From Nymphaea colorata (lineage: Eukaryota; Streptophyta; Magnoliopsida; Nymphaeales; Nymphaeaceae), in assembly GCF_008831285.2 (NCBI RefSeq), contig NC_045138.2:29359934-29423933 (forward strand): a DNA stretch of 64,000 nucleotides, written 5' to 3'. Under the pieces are notes generated by a model that searched no databases, was not told the origin of the DNA, and saw only the letters and a program-made list of their open reading frames with translations. Made by a program: the position numbers and the translations under genes. Of this stretch, positions 1 to 18,705 are shown piece after piece (the first letter of the stretch is position 1; each line of letters opens with the position of its first letter).

Positions 1-325
1 TGCTTACTGCTGCACTTCAAGGAACTCCAGACTGTCTCTAACTAATACCTTGGGAAATCTCATTCAACCCTAACTCCAAGCAGGTGTCCATAAATCATAA
101 TACTCTTTTGGATCCTAAACTCATAAAAGGAACCAAACCAAATAATCAAGACCCAATTACATTCTTTCAACTTAGACAAACTTTACATTATGGATTTATT
201 CCACACACAGCCGACGATTGACCATAATCCCAATGCAAGTTTAGCTGTATTCTTGCAACCCACGTGACATAATCTCCAAATGTAATGTTAAATGCAACAT
301 AAACTTAAATATAACATGAACTTAC

Positions 326-6805
<6,480 letters not shown>

Positions 6806-7165
6806 CGATCAGACGTCGAATATCATCAAACTAAAAGAGAAATTCAGGGTGGAGACTTCTCTCCTGTGCGTTTGTATGTCTGTGAGAGACAGAGGGGGGG
6901 AGCGGGGAACACAAGATTGACGAACGGAGGTCTTCTGAGAGGAAGAGAAAGAAGCGCGCAGGAACCTCGACGCAGAGACGACGGCTTTAGCCCTTCCTGC
7001 CTCTCGTCGTCGGAGCCTTATATGTGGAGATCGGCGCGCAGGGCCATTTTCGAGATTATGAGAAAAGAAGTCAGTGGCGAGGATAGGGTCCTCCCCATCT
7101 TTGTCCTGGCGGTAACAGTCCAACAGGTCGGCTTGCGGTCCCTTGAATCGCCTTCCTTTCAATAG
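6806..7165 (-). promoter_or_regulatory. Probable 5' leader/promoter-proximal region of the CK1-like gene
   Basis: CT/GA-rich and CpG-rich sequence lies immediately upstream of the kinase ATG, typical of a plant 5' untranslated leader. Open frames on both strands here (about 100-117 codons) have no recognisable protein content. The transcription start cannot be set from sequence alone. Confidence 0.4.
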
Positions 7166-8155
7166 TTTCCATATAGGTGCCTATCCTTTCGATCAATTGC
7201 AAAACACCCGTGCCTGTTTAATTGCAACGGCCAGACCAAAACACTTGGGAGAGGCTCAATCTTTTAATATTAGTCATAATATATGTTAATGATTCATATT
7301 TATGTCTGCACTGAAGATAGTTAAATGTACGCTTGTTGATCTTAATCTATAATTTCAGCAACTGAAAAAACAAATAGCTTTTCTTTGAGAGTATTTCTCA
7401 CAAAAGCGTAATTTTGAAAGGAGTTTCTGTGAAAAAGAAGTTTTTTTTTTTTTCAATCGATCAACTAGTGTTGAATAAGACAAACTTTTCCCAATCGACT
7501 ATTAAAATACAAGATGTGTTGTCTTAAGGTTGTTCTAGAAAAGTTTTCTTGCAATATGTAAAGCCTATACTTTTAGGTGGTGTTTGATGCATATCTATGG
7601 GGTAGGTTACACGTGAGAAAGCGTGGGCTACTGTTCTACATTTTTATTCACAGGATTAATTGGTGGAGAACCGACTCTTACTGTCCAGAAGCCTCGCGCC
7701 GGAAAAGGAAATGAAAGTCGGAAGAAAGAATGGTTGATCAACGTCAGATCGGAGTAGGAATTTGCCGATTGATGAAGGACGAATCATGAAAAAAACTCTA
7801 CGACTTGGGGGTTCCGATGGGCCCACAACACAGCGAAGAGGGGCGGGCCCCAGAGGCAGAGGAAGGCGCTGGTGGATTGGGATGAGACGTGTGAGAGAGG
7901 AGCGCGTCGTCATGGCGGTGCCCATGCGCGTGACGTTGCATTGCATCCACTCGGCTGGGCTGGGCTGGGTCTATGTGGGACGATCCAACCCGATCCCAAA
8001 ATGCTCGATCTAAGGCCTCAGCGGGTTTTGATCTGACATTCGTTTAGATAAATCAAAACATTATTTTACGGGCCATACTCCATCATACGAAAATTCGATT
8101 TTTCAGGAAATGATATATTCCTAGTACGTTGCACAATCTGTGGTGGGTTACGGGT
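7166..8155. other. Intergenic DNA, no gene seen
   Basis: AT-rich non-coding DNA with a GC-rich patch at about 7680-8000. At 7573-7590 there is TTA followed by GGTGGTGTTTGATGC, which matches the left end of the PIF/Harbinger element at 36886 in 13 of 15 bases. No matching right end was found nearby. Confidence 0.5.
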
Positions 8156-8545
8156 ACGGGTGAACAGGTGCCCAATTGAGCTTGCTTTTCAACTCGGCTC
8201 GGGCTCGAGAATAGTTCGATGGAAACAATTCGACTCGATAGTTACGTGTTGAGTTTGAGCTCGACTCGATTAATGCTCGACAAACTTGTTTGAATAGAAC
8301 TGATATTCATGTTACGTGTTGAATTCGAGCTTGACAAACTCCTAAAATCTTTGAATATATCGACCTGATTAAGGCCCGACAAACTCGATTAAGGATAGAG
8401 CTCGACTCGACAGTTACGTGTTGAGCTCAAACTCAATTCGATTATTTGAACGAGTTGACTCATGAACTCGAGCTCGACTCGTTAAGCAAATAACTCGGCT
8501 CGAACTCATTCACGAACTGAGTTTGAAGGAGTTGACCTCGACTCA
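8156..8545. repeat. Degenerate GAGCTCGACTCG-type low-complexity repeat
   Basis: Dense imperfect repetition of GAGCTCGACTCG, AACTCGAGCTCG and TTACGTGTTGAG words on both strands. Similar shorter tracts occur at about 9955-10095, 13900-13930, 14640-14700 and 25560-25680. This looks like a dispersed, decayed plant repeat and not a gene. The parent element is unknown. Confidence 0.6.
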
Positions 8546-8767
8546 TTCCTCACCCCTAGTTATGGAGCTATGCCTTCGCATTGAGTCGAGTCTCCTGCCT
8601 TTGGCACCAAAAGTTTCCTGCTTGAATACTATTTCAATTGGCCCGAACCTGATCCAAGTAATACTATGTGTTGGATCTAAGATACAATCTTGATTGGATC
8701 TGCATCTGAGAGTAATTGCCGCAAATAATTGAAGTTCGACAATATGCATTAAACTTCTCTACACACA

Positions 8768-8770
<3 letters not shown>

Positions 8771-8861
<91 letters not shown>
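8771..8861. repeat. (TA)n microsatellite, about 45 units
   Basis: An uninterrupted TA dinucleotide run of roughly 90 bp. It is self-complementary and could extrude a cruciform. The IYIYIY frames across it are artefacts. Confidence 0.97.
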
Positions 8862-8865
<4 letters not shown>

Positions 8866-8879
8866 CTTGACCTCATATA

Positions 8880-9240
8880 AGCACACACGTATAAGAAAAG
8901 TCAATATTGTTGGATGTCTGCAAACTAACATTTAAAAATTTGTCATTAAATATATACCAATTGTTACTAAAGAACCATAAATCATCGCTAATACCAAAAT
9001 AGTGACCTTCATTTAATGATAAAATTTTCAATTTTAATAATCCCAGACTAACTGAATCGTCTTTTATACATATATACACATTTGGGCACACGTACTCTAT
9101 GAAATAAGATATCATATGAAACATCATTGGAAGCAAAATATGGTTGAATAAGCTACGAGACATTGCGTAAAGCAATTTCTTTTATGTGGTGGATGAAAAC
9201 CATGCTTTTCAGCCCGCAACATTCGCTAAAATAGACAATG
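8880..9240 (-). repeat. Dispersed repeat copy, inverted relative to the copy at 16.4 kb
   Basis: On the minus strand this reads ...AATGTTGCGGGCTGAAAAGC, then ATCCACCACAT, AGAAATTGCTTTAC, TCAACCATATTTTG and ATCATTAAA, in the same order as the plus strand at 16400-16690. Both copies lie next to a TA microsatellite, so they look like two members of one non-coding repeat family in opposite orientation. Confidence 0.6.
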
Positions 9241-11860
9241 AGACTAACTTTTCAAAGTTAGCAGCCTTCATTATTGTTTGCCTACTCGCAACCTCTCAAG
9301 TTTTGGTGATATAATAAAATACGCTCAAGTTCGAATTTTTCTTGTCTAACCCCTTGTATTATGTAATGAGTAAGACTCAAACACGTTTCAATTGTATTTT
9401 TTTGGGACGAAGCTTAGAATTTATGTTCCATGTAAAATGGAGAGAGAGAGAGAGAGAAACCAACTTAGCCAGGTGTTTTCTTCTTCTTCTTTGGTCTTTT
9501 CTCTCTCTTCTCTCTAAAAGTTTCTTTGGCAGTTCATGGATTTTATGGCAAAAAAGATGGGCAGGGCGTCCGGCCATTTCCGGCGACCAGCGTGGCTCGC
9601 CGGGGCACATGCAGTGGTAGGTCAAAGCCTCGCAAACTCTTTCTTTTTCGTCATTTTTTTTCCTCCTCTTTCTTCTCTTTGCTTCTATTCCTCCTCCTCT
9701 CTTGTTGCCCTCCGTCTCTGTTTCCTCCTTTTTTCTTTTTCTTTTCCTCATAGTTCCACCGGAGATGCAAACGCCGTTTTCCAGCGATCGGACGTCTGAA
9801 AGACGCCGCCTGACGGCAGAGCCTAAGTTTTTTTCTTTTTCCAACCGACGGGCTACTCTTGGACTTGCCTTATCTGTTTGTTCGCCCCCTCTTTTATAGC
9901 AGCGGCAAGATCGCCGGTTTCCAACAACAAGCTGGGACGACGATCCGGACTACCGAGTCTCGCTAGAGCTCGGATAGAGTCAAACTACTCGAGCTCAAGC
10001 CGACCTTGTCAAGCTTGACTTAAAGCTCGAATTGAGCAATATGTGAATCAGGCTGAGCTCGAACTCGAACTGGCCGAGCTTGAGCTTGACTGGCTTGTGT
10101 TGGACCTGGCATTAGAATTTGCTGGGGGGTTTAGGCCAGGTCCGCTTGGGTCCGGCCTCCTCTTAAATACTAATTAGTACAAACTGATCCCTATTGCCAG
10201 ATTTCAGGTTATATGGAACCCATGACCAAGACTATGGAATCGAGCCAGAGTCAAGCCTCAGGCCTGTTAGAATCGAGGCCTGGGCCATGGGCCATGGGCC
10301 ATGGACAGGGCCTGGGGCCGGCTTAAGTGTGAAGTAACAAAAACCTAACCCCACTAGCGATAAAATAAATTCATGTGACTAAATATATCTAAAAGTTTTT
10401 TATATGACACACCTTATAATTTGTTATGAGTTGGTATCTTAATTATTCCATGTATTTAAATTGAATCAAGGGGTACTAAGCATATTATCGCGGCCATGGC
10501 CCATATTATCTTGAGCCTGCAGCATCGAGGCTGAGGTCAGACCTTTTTTAGTTAACTTTTAATTTAAAAAAGCACAAATATGGAAATGAAAAAATACCCT
10601 CCAGTATATAGAAATAGGCATCTTTGTGAACAATTGCCTACACAAGCAGGCGTATCCCCCACATCTTTAAGCCTTTATAGGACTGTCGAGCCCAGTGCCC
10701 GGCCCTATGACAATGAAAATTCCATATATCATCGTCAATCATCAATCATGGAAATGGACGGTGGCTGTGAGGGCGGAAGGTGATGCCTTCAATAATAAAG
10801 GGTGGCGGCTTGGGTATCACGACTATCTTATCGTATCTTAAGATGTTGGATGCTACATGCCTTTTGACTTTGTTTTTTTTGTGATGCTTTACAAAATTTC
10901 ATTATAAATATTCCATTAAACAAGATTGATTTTGCGAGTGGACGGTCACTTCTTCACCATTCAGAAGTTTAAAAGCTTTGAAGTTGCCACTGTCTTGTCG
11001 ATTCGCTTTGTGAGTGCATGCTTTTTGAAAGAAGAAAACCCGTCAATTTGATGGACAATTTTGATTGTTTTTGAATGGTTATTGTAACTGAAGGTCATGT
11101 CATGTCAAACAAATCATAAAAAGTGCTTACTATACCAAAAAGAGTGAATATCATTTTGTCTGAATAAGCCAAAGCGAAGGAGATTTTCACCTCATTCGGC
11201 TCTTCATTCAATTCTTTCGAAGGAATCAGATCCTTTTCCTTGTTTCCTTTTGAAAGTAAGTGGTATTTTCAGAGGAACATGTGATGGTCTAGATCTAGAC
11301 CGAACCCCAACTTCAGTCTGAAACTTTTTTTTTTTTTTTAATAATGTAGATCTCGTAAAGCTTGTTGCTTGGAACTTATCGCTATCAGGAAATAAAATCG
11401 CTTTAGGCAACTCCTAACAGTTTGTTTTTTTTTTTTATGTAGAGATTTTCAAGCGGTAGCATGGCTGAGCTAGAAATTTGTGGCTCACTGATACGTAATT
11501 ACCCAATTTTGATCATATTAGAAATCCCTTGATATAGATGTAAATAATTCATACTCGGGCCAAGTCTAGGCTTTGCTGAGTTCGACATAATTGGATCTCA
11601 TCTACCCAGTTCCGGAATCAATCTTGGATTGACACTGAAATTTTAAAAGTTGCATTGAAATCCGCCTAGCATGAGATCAGATAGTTACAGAAATTTTATG
11701 CTCCTGTTTCTGCTTCTTAGTGACATCCTAGGGATAGTGTCACGGTGTAAATACACAATTTTGGCTTCTTTGCCGCATCTTTTTCTCTCCATTTTTTCTC
11801 ATCTCGTCTCATTTTTTATTCTCTAATGTGGCAAGTATTTACCAAAGTAGGTGTTATCTC
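9241..11860. other. Intergenic DNA with CT-rich and GAGCTCGA-type segments, no gene seen
   Basis: A GA run at about 9440-9460 is followed by CT-rich and CpG-rich sequence (9480-9900) that resembles transposon leader or LTR DNA. A degenerate GAGCTCGA tract lies at about 9955-10095. Three tandem GGGCCAT units sit near 10285-10305. Poly-T runs occur near 11320 and 11425. Open frames here are compositional and show no domain. Confidence 0.5.
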
Positions 11861-12146
11861 CATGATGATAATGTCCAACAAATCATTTAAACTAAGATGA
11901 TAGTGCTTGGTACTTGACGCAGACTTGATGATAAAATAATGACGACATTTCTACAGATGGTGCTCGAGTATAATACGACATAGAACATTACAAATGCAGT
12001 GACGTGTAGACATAACAACCTATTGTATCATTAAATGGATGCAGTTGTGAACAATCAACATTTGCTCCGGTTATGCATAATCTCTTACCTTCTAACCTTC
12101 AAATGTTTTCCCTGCAAACTGGGAACATTTGTTGTGGTGTGTGAAA

Positions 12147-12203
<57 letters not shown>

Positions 12204-13252
12204 AAATAAAAAAGAAAAGTGGGCATGTGCAGAAATCAGCTACAGGGGCGTACTTGGAACCTGCTTAAAAATAAATAAGGGGCATCCTTGGAATGACCAT
12301 GTTCCATTCGGGCATTTATGGAATATTCTCATCTTATTTGCTGGCATCAGCATCCACAGATTCACTTCATTAGTTCCTTGGGCCGCAGATTGATTATGCA
12401 TTAGGCAAAACGTCATTTTCGAATGAATTGACCGCTATAAAATGCATCCAGAATGTGTTAAGTTGTCCTTATCTAGACTCGAGCTTGCCGGTTCTGCATG
12501 GGCAAAACTTGTGTTTAATGCAATATATAACAGGTAATAAGTAATGACCAATGTCTCCATGTACATTAATTAAGATGAATTACATATATGCATCTTCATT
12601 TGGGTCGCATCAGGATGATCTGTAGTACATGCTAGGATAAAAGAAGGTGCAGGTTGTATCTGGATCCAGATTATAAACATCCATTTGACTATTCTATCCT
12701 TCAGTATCCAGCTTAATTATTGGACATCCATTTGACAATTTTAATCCTTGTATGTTGCCAAGATTCCAACGGATAGGTATTTATTTTGTCCATTTGTCTG
12801 TGCAAGTAGTAAAATTGAGAAATATGATCAAAGACAGGTGGACTTAGTTGGTCATTTGTGTATTCCAGCAATTTCATCAGGACCCATTGAGCAAATCAGA
12901 GGAAGTCATCGTTTTATTAGGCAAATGGGCGCCATTAAAAATAATACTTCCAATGGCGAGATGCTGTTGGTATCACCCACCTCCACATGAAAATGATACA
13001 ACGTTTTGATTGATTGCCGAAGTTTGTGCCTTGTGCAAGTTAGTTTCCTTCGTTTACTTGCTCTTTAATTATCGATGACAAAACCTTCCTTAGTTATTAA
13101 TTAATACGACACGGTCAAAGACACCGAGCACATATATTGGCACCCCTGCCATGAACATGTCGATAATAACTATACAAGAGCCACATTTCAGATTGGATTC
13201 CCTATACCAGCCAGGGAAGAAGGGGAGGGGAGAGAGCGAGAGATCTGTATCC
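11861..13252 (+). other. Upstream region of the ankyrin/PGG gene, shared with its duplicate copies
   Basis: Non-coding. The stretch about 11865-12150 is matched in order by about 16970-17275 (words such as GGTACTTGAC, AACAACCTATTG, CTTTCAAATGTT). The stretch 12225-12300 is matched at about 17690-17760 (TACTTGGAACCTGCTTA). The stretch about 12700-13030 is matched at about 21890-22110. A CT run followed by a TA run lies at about 12149-12200. Confidence 0.55.
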
Positions 13253-15935
13253 ATGGATAGAAGGGTGTACAGGTGTGCTGCTGAAGGAGACACAGGTGCG
13301 CTGCTTGAGCTTGTAAAAGAAGACAAACTCATCTTGGAAAAAGTTCCGGTCGACTGTGAGAAAACCCCTCTCCACATAGCAGCCAAGTGGGGACATGTTG
13401 GCTTTGCAAAGTTGGTGCTGGAGCGAATGCCGGCGTTTGCTAAAATCATCGATCAGAAAGGGCGCTCCTCATTGCACTTGGCTTCTGCAAGAGACCATGC
13501 AGAGATAGTTCGAGAGATCCTCAAGGTGGACGCAGACCTTTGCCTTCTCGGAGACAAAGATGGTAGAAATCCTTTACATGTAGCGGCTATCAGGGGCTTC
13601 ATACAAGTGGCAGAAGAGATCCTAGCGGCCAACCCCAGGTGCTTGCAGGAGGTGACTCCCCAAGGAGAGACGGTCCTGCACATGACTGTCCGCAACAATA
13701 GGGTGGAACTGCTGAGATACTTGTTGGGCAGGGAAGACATCGACGGCCTTGTGAACAAAAGGGACAACCATGGCAATACCATCTTGGACGTGGCTTCGAA
13801 AAGCAACAACTCCGAGGTAACTGTTTCGCGCTTAGTCTATTAAGTCAGGCTGAGTTAGGTGGGTTTAAAGCTAATGGCGTCAATTAGCTATTGGGTCATC
13901 GAACTCGAGCTGTGCTGAAGTTGCTCGACCAATTGTGCTGCCCTAACTTGTGCCAAGCGGCATGAGTGGTAGTACTCCTCCTTTTAATGGCAGCAGAGAA
14001 GTCAAGTGCTGCTTTGTCCCATATACCAAGTGATATAAGGCCTAGCTACTCGCTAGACAATGTTTTTGTATGTAGGGGAAGAAATATTCGCTTTCTCAAT
14101 CCAATCACTAGATCTGTCTTGCTGTTGAAGAGGTGTTTATACATAGTCCCTTAAAATAAGGGATCATTGGTGATCCATAGAACAGTTACTCTTGTGCTTC
14201 ACCACCAATCTGCCCCAACTCACCAAGTGTTTCCGATACCAAACTGCCCTAAGTAATTTTTCTTATAGAACATGGTAGAGTGTCCGGCAAGATGGTTCAC
14301 CGGTATGCTGATACTCGCTAGCTGCACAATAATGCACAGGTGGATACACCAAGTACTGGACGATCCACTTGTTGAATAGCCTTTTTAGTAGAGGGGAGGA
14401 AATGGGTTAATAGATTGAGACAGGGTATTGGATTCCACACACACCAACCAATGGGAAAAAATAGGTTTTAATTATGACCGACGATCGGGGGAACCTAGAT
14501 CAGGTCAAACATGATTCTAATTAGAAAAAGGAAATACAGCAATCACTCATTTGCTCATTAGTGTTAAATTTTCCTTTCAGTTGAGTAAGTCAAACTAAAC
14601 CTCATTCATTAGTTTCATCACTACAGAACAATAGTTTGTTCGAGCTCATACTTCGAGCTTGAATATCGGATGATCTGAGCTCGAATTGCTTGATATTGTG
14701 CCTTCTCAAAGTTTGACTGCGCTGGCAAAAAGAACACATGTAAATAATTTAACTTGTATAATTTTTTTTTTTGTATGTAGGAGCAGAAACATTACTGTTC
14801 CTCAATCCAATTACTAGATCCTTCTCGGCTTTGAACTTTGAAGAGGTGTTCATACATAGTCCCCTGCTCTAAAAGAATCATTTGGTAGCACAAACACTCT
14901 GTGCGTGTAGGTGTTTCGTTAATTATGCCTGTGTCAATAGAAAATTAGAAAATGTCTGAGTCGCATTGTTATATATGATAAGGATGATCCAAGTTATGGA
15001 TTCATAGTGGATGTTGGGTTTAGTAATAAATCGATAAACTGGTCTAGTTAATTTGGGTCAGATGTGGTCTTTACTTTTGTTTGTTCGCCAAATTTTACTC
15101 AAAAGGATCACAAATGGTACATAATACTAGAGCACTCTTGATTGCTGGCCATTGTCTCCTCAATATGCAGATAATGAACATTCTTGTGTCGAGCCAAAAG
15201 GTGCCGGAGGCCGGGAACTCCTCTGGCACTGTACTGCCTGACGACAGTCCAAGAAAGTCTATGGACATGGAGACCCACTCTCATGTGTCGTCCAGCGAAG
15301 GAGTGAGCGACTGGACCCAATCTTCTTCACCGGAAAAGAGGCGACGTTCATTTGCATCAAAAGCAGCAGGGAACCATTCAAAGAAGAAAGAGAAAGAAGG
15401 GCTGAGTGAGATCAAGAGAGGCGCCATAATGGTCGTCAGCGTGCTCATAGTCATGCTGACCTACCAGGCCGCCCTCAGCGCTCCTGGTGTCTTCTCGCAG
15501 GACGACACGAATGGATCAGATGACTCCAACACCGTACCAGCACCGCCTGGAGATGAGGCTGTTGACAGCGCCGAAGATGAGATTTTCTTTGAGCGCAGTA
15601 TTTACTTGCAGTTGTTTCTGATGGCTAACGCAGTGGGGCTGTTTGCATCATTGGTCATCATCCTACTCTTGACAGGCGCCATATCAGTCAGGCGGCAGAG
15701 AATGCTGCGGTTGTTGATGCTCAATATATGGATTTCCGTTTCCTCCGTAGCAGCTAGCTTCATCTTCGGGTTGCTCATTATCGGGGAGGAGTTGGAGGGC
15801 ACATTGGTCCCTGATTGCTTGCTTGCGCTTTTGTTAATCTGCATGGGGTTCTTTATGATATCCAACACAGTGATATGCTTGAGGAAGCTTTTAGGCTGGA
15901 TTAGGAGGAAACTGTCGCACCGTGAAACTGTTTGA
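13253..15935 (+). CDS. Ankyrin-repeat, PGG-type membrane protein (intact, two exons)
   Basis: Exon 1 is 13253-13816 and exon 2 is 15171-15935; the intron is phase 0 (GAG/GTAACT ... TGCAG/ATA). The product is 442 aa. Residues 1-188 hold about five ankyrin units (PLHIAAKWGH, SLHLASARDH, PLHVAAIRGF, VLHMTVRNNR, TILDVASKSN). A Ser/Lys-rich linker (about 200-265) follows, then four hydrophobic segments at about 270-290, 332-358, 366-392 and 402-424. Known relatives (ITN1/ACD6-like) are plant membrane proteins in stress and defence signalling; the role here is inferred from family only. The usual Pro-Gly-Gly after the first membrane helix reads SAPGVF, so the name-giving motif is altered. The ATG at 13253 has a good context (TCCATGG); an in-frame ATG at 13151 is possible but adds a family-atypical leader. 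Partial duplicates lie downstream. Confidence 0.88.
14050..14875 (+). repeat. Direct repeat inside the ankyrin/PGG intron
   Basis: The segment about 14065-14150 (TTTTTGTATGTAGG ... CTCAATCCAATCACTAGATC ... GAAGAGGTGTTTATACATAG) recurs diverged at about 14769-14865. Each copy is about 90-100 bp. Non-coding; probably two insertions of one repeat or a local duplication. Confidence 0.6.
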
Positions 15936-16389
15936 CTTGCTTGCTGTTTGATCAAGGATGGGGTTGTGATATTTTATGAACTCTTCTTGTCCTCAAAGAA
16001 CAACGGTGTTGATACTTGATGTGTGACTAATTAACTTGGACACCAAAATATGTAGGTAAGTTGTTCAAGCAAATGTTTGGATGGGCATTTATAATTTATA
16101 TGCGTGTCTTCCTATTCGATGAACTCTTCTTGATTTGAAATACGACATAATTGGTGTAAGATTTATGAGTTGGACCGGGCAGGGCTCTTATGTCTGCTTG
16201 AGCCTAGCCTTGTTGAGCCTTAGGTTGGTCTGACTTGATGCCTGATCGAACCCCAGTTTGATTAGTTTAGCAACAACATGAGTTTTATTTTTATTACTTT
16301 CAAGCAGCGAGAAATACTGGTTTGGTTTATAATTCATTACTTGTTGAGAAATTGACTAGCGTATTTTATTACTTTATAAATAAGAGCTA

Positions 16390-16528
16390 GTGTCTATTTC
16401 TAGTGAATGTTGCGGGTTGAAAAGCATGGTTGTCATCCACCACATATTAAGAAATTGCTTTACACAGTATGATCAATGGCTCACTCAACCATATTTTGAG
16501 TCGATAGGATATTACTTATTCCACGGGG

Positions 16529-16579
<51 letters not shown>

Positions 16580-16690
16580 TACATCTGTATCTTTATATAT
16601 AGGACGATTTAATCCTTCCAAATGTCAGATGAGTAACATCTAAAAGTTTATCATTAAAATGTGCATTATATTGGCACTAACCGTGACTAC
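16390..16690 (+). repeat. Dispersed repeat copy with CT/TA microsatellite
   Basis: Partner of the inverted copy at 8880-9240 (shared words AATGTTGCGGG, GAAAAGCATGGTT, ATCCACCACATA, GAAATTGCTTTAC, ATCATTAAA). A CT run followed by a TA run sits at about 16531-16575. No coding content. Confidence 0.6.
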
Positions 16691-16949
16691 ACATACTTCA
16701 CTATTATTTAGCAAGAGATTGAGTTACGTGCACAATCTTGTGCACACAACAAATATATGCTCCTCCAAAAAAAGAGAGATCGTTGGGTTATTTTAGAAAT
16801 TTTTAATGAAATATACTTTTTAGGCCTTTTACTTTTCTATGATCTTCATTCTTGTCCTTTTCAAAACCTCATTTTTCACTTTATAAAAGGTACTTTGGAC
16901 ATACAGAGACCCTTTACATGCACAGGAGTGCGCATATAACTGTTGAGAG

Positions 16950-18450
16950 TAGCTAAACATGGCACGTTATTGCTATGATAATAATTTCTGACAGGTCATT
17001 TGAACTAAAATAATATATAGTGTTCGGTACTTGACACATACTTGATGCTAAAATAATAATAGTAATTTTACACATGGCTTGCACCCGCAGAATATGACAT
17101 AATGCTGTGACCTGAGGATGTAACAACCTATTGCATCGTTAGTTGTATGCGGTGGTGACCAATTAACATTTACTTTAGTTAAAAATCTCTTTCTCCTTCT
17201 ACCTTTCAAATGTTATCCGTCCAACAATGTAACACATGATATAAGCACCCGTTGCTGTGTGTAAAGTCAATACATTTTTATTAAATATCTTTGGGGCAAT
17301 GATGCAGCTAGGGAGCTAAAACGGATGCACGTTAATTGCTGGTTAAAAAGTATATTTTTATTAAATACTTTACTTACCATGCACATTTGTTTACAAGAAA
17401 ATGTCGTCTAAGGGCTATGTCTTCCCTTCATATTTTTAAAAATTCAAAAATATTATATGTAAAATTTTAGTTTAACTTATGTAAAAGTTTTGAAAAATTA
17501 TATTTCAATTCTTGCTAACATTTTGAAACTACATTTTAGTTCCTGCAATAAGAGAGCTAATAAGAGAACTGAGATGTCTACGCACATCAATTTCACCCTT
17601 ACACAGACTAAAAAGAGTAGTGGAGTGTTTGGTACACATATGTCGTAGCAAAAACCGAAAGGATTTGCTAAGAAAAGTAGGGATGTGCAGAAACCATGAC
17701 CATACTTGGAACCTGCTTAGAAATAATCAAGGACATCTTTGGAATGACCATTTTTCATTTGCATGCATCAGCACCCAACACAAGGGCATTTAATGAAAAA
17801 TTATATTTTTAGAGTTTTAACTTTTCCGTAAACAGCTAGTTTTTTTGTTTATTACTTTAATGAAAGTTATTTTCGTCATTATAAATCTACATGCACATTT
17901 TTTCACAGGGTGTGCACATAAACAGTTTAGGCGGCTTTCCGCAAATTGTGAAAGAGTGATGTGATGGTGGGATCCAACAAATTAACACTGAGTGGGCCTA
18001 GAGTATAGTAATTATTTGGATTATTAGATGGCACCTTATTAATGACAAGTCCAATTAAACCATTGGATCCCAACCCCATTTGCTTGATTAATTTGTGAGT
18101 CTTCCTTCATTTACGGCCTTACAACTTGAAACATTGTCACCTACTGAATGGGTCTTAAAATGACTAGAACCAAGCACATTCCAGTTGCAGATAGGCCTCT
18201 GTCGGTACAGAATTAGTGAATGCCTGACTTGCGCGGTTATATATGACAAGGATGAAGGTAAAGAATTCATAGTGGTTCTTGTGTTTAATATATTCGGAAG
18301 GAATTGGCCTAGTTTAGTTGGATGTAGTGTTCTTCTTTTTTGCCAAATTTCATTTCAAAGGATCTCAAATTGTATATAGATTAGAGCACTCTTGATTTCT
18401 TGTCATGGCTTTGACTATATGCAGATAATGAACGCTCTCGGGTGGTAATG
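16950..18450 (+). pseudogene. Partial duplicate of the ankyrin/PGG locus, no coding exon left
   Basis: The segment 16970-17275 matches the upstream region of the intact gene (11865-12150). 17690-17760 matches 12230-12300. 18235-18450 matches the end of the intact gene's intron and the start of exon 2 (14970-15200), including AGAGCACTCTTGATT and ATATGCAGATAATGAACG. The copy then leaves homology at once (CTCTCGGGTGGTAATGC). Exon 1 and nearly all of exon 2 are absent, so this is a deleted tandem copy. Confidence 0.6.
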
Positions 18451-18705
18451 CAAATGATAATAGTCGACACCACAACTAATCAGAAACAGCATTCAAACAG
18501 TTAAATTGATCCTATCTGAAGTTGGTATCATGGTTATGAAAATATATGTATGAATGTATGTATAAGGATGCATCAATTAGTAAATAGAAAGCTATGAAAC
18601 ATAAAGGGAAAGGCCTGATATATATCATGGAATTTTAACCCGTCGAATCAAACCCAAGTTAATACCTAGTCAGTAATTCATTTATTTTGAGGAATAAAGA
18701 AACCA

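Noticed and set aside
8664-8931. IYIYIY-repeat frames
   Set aside because: Translation of a TA microsatellite.
9377-9844. 155-codon minus-strand frame rich in Lys/Arg/Glu
   Set aside because: A product of CT/GA-rich composition; low complexity and no recognisable domain.
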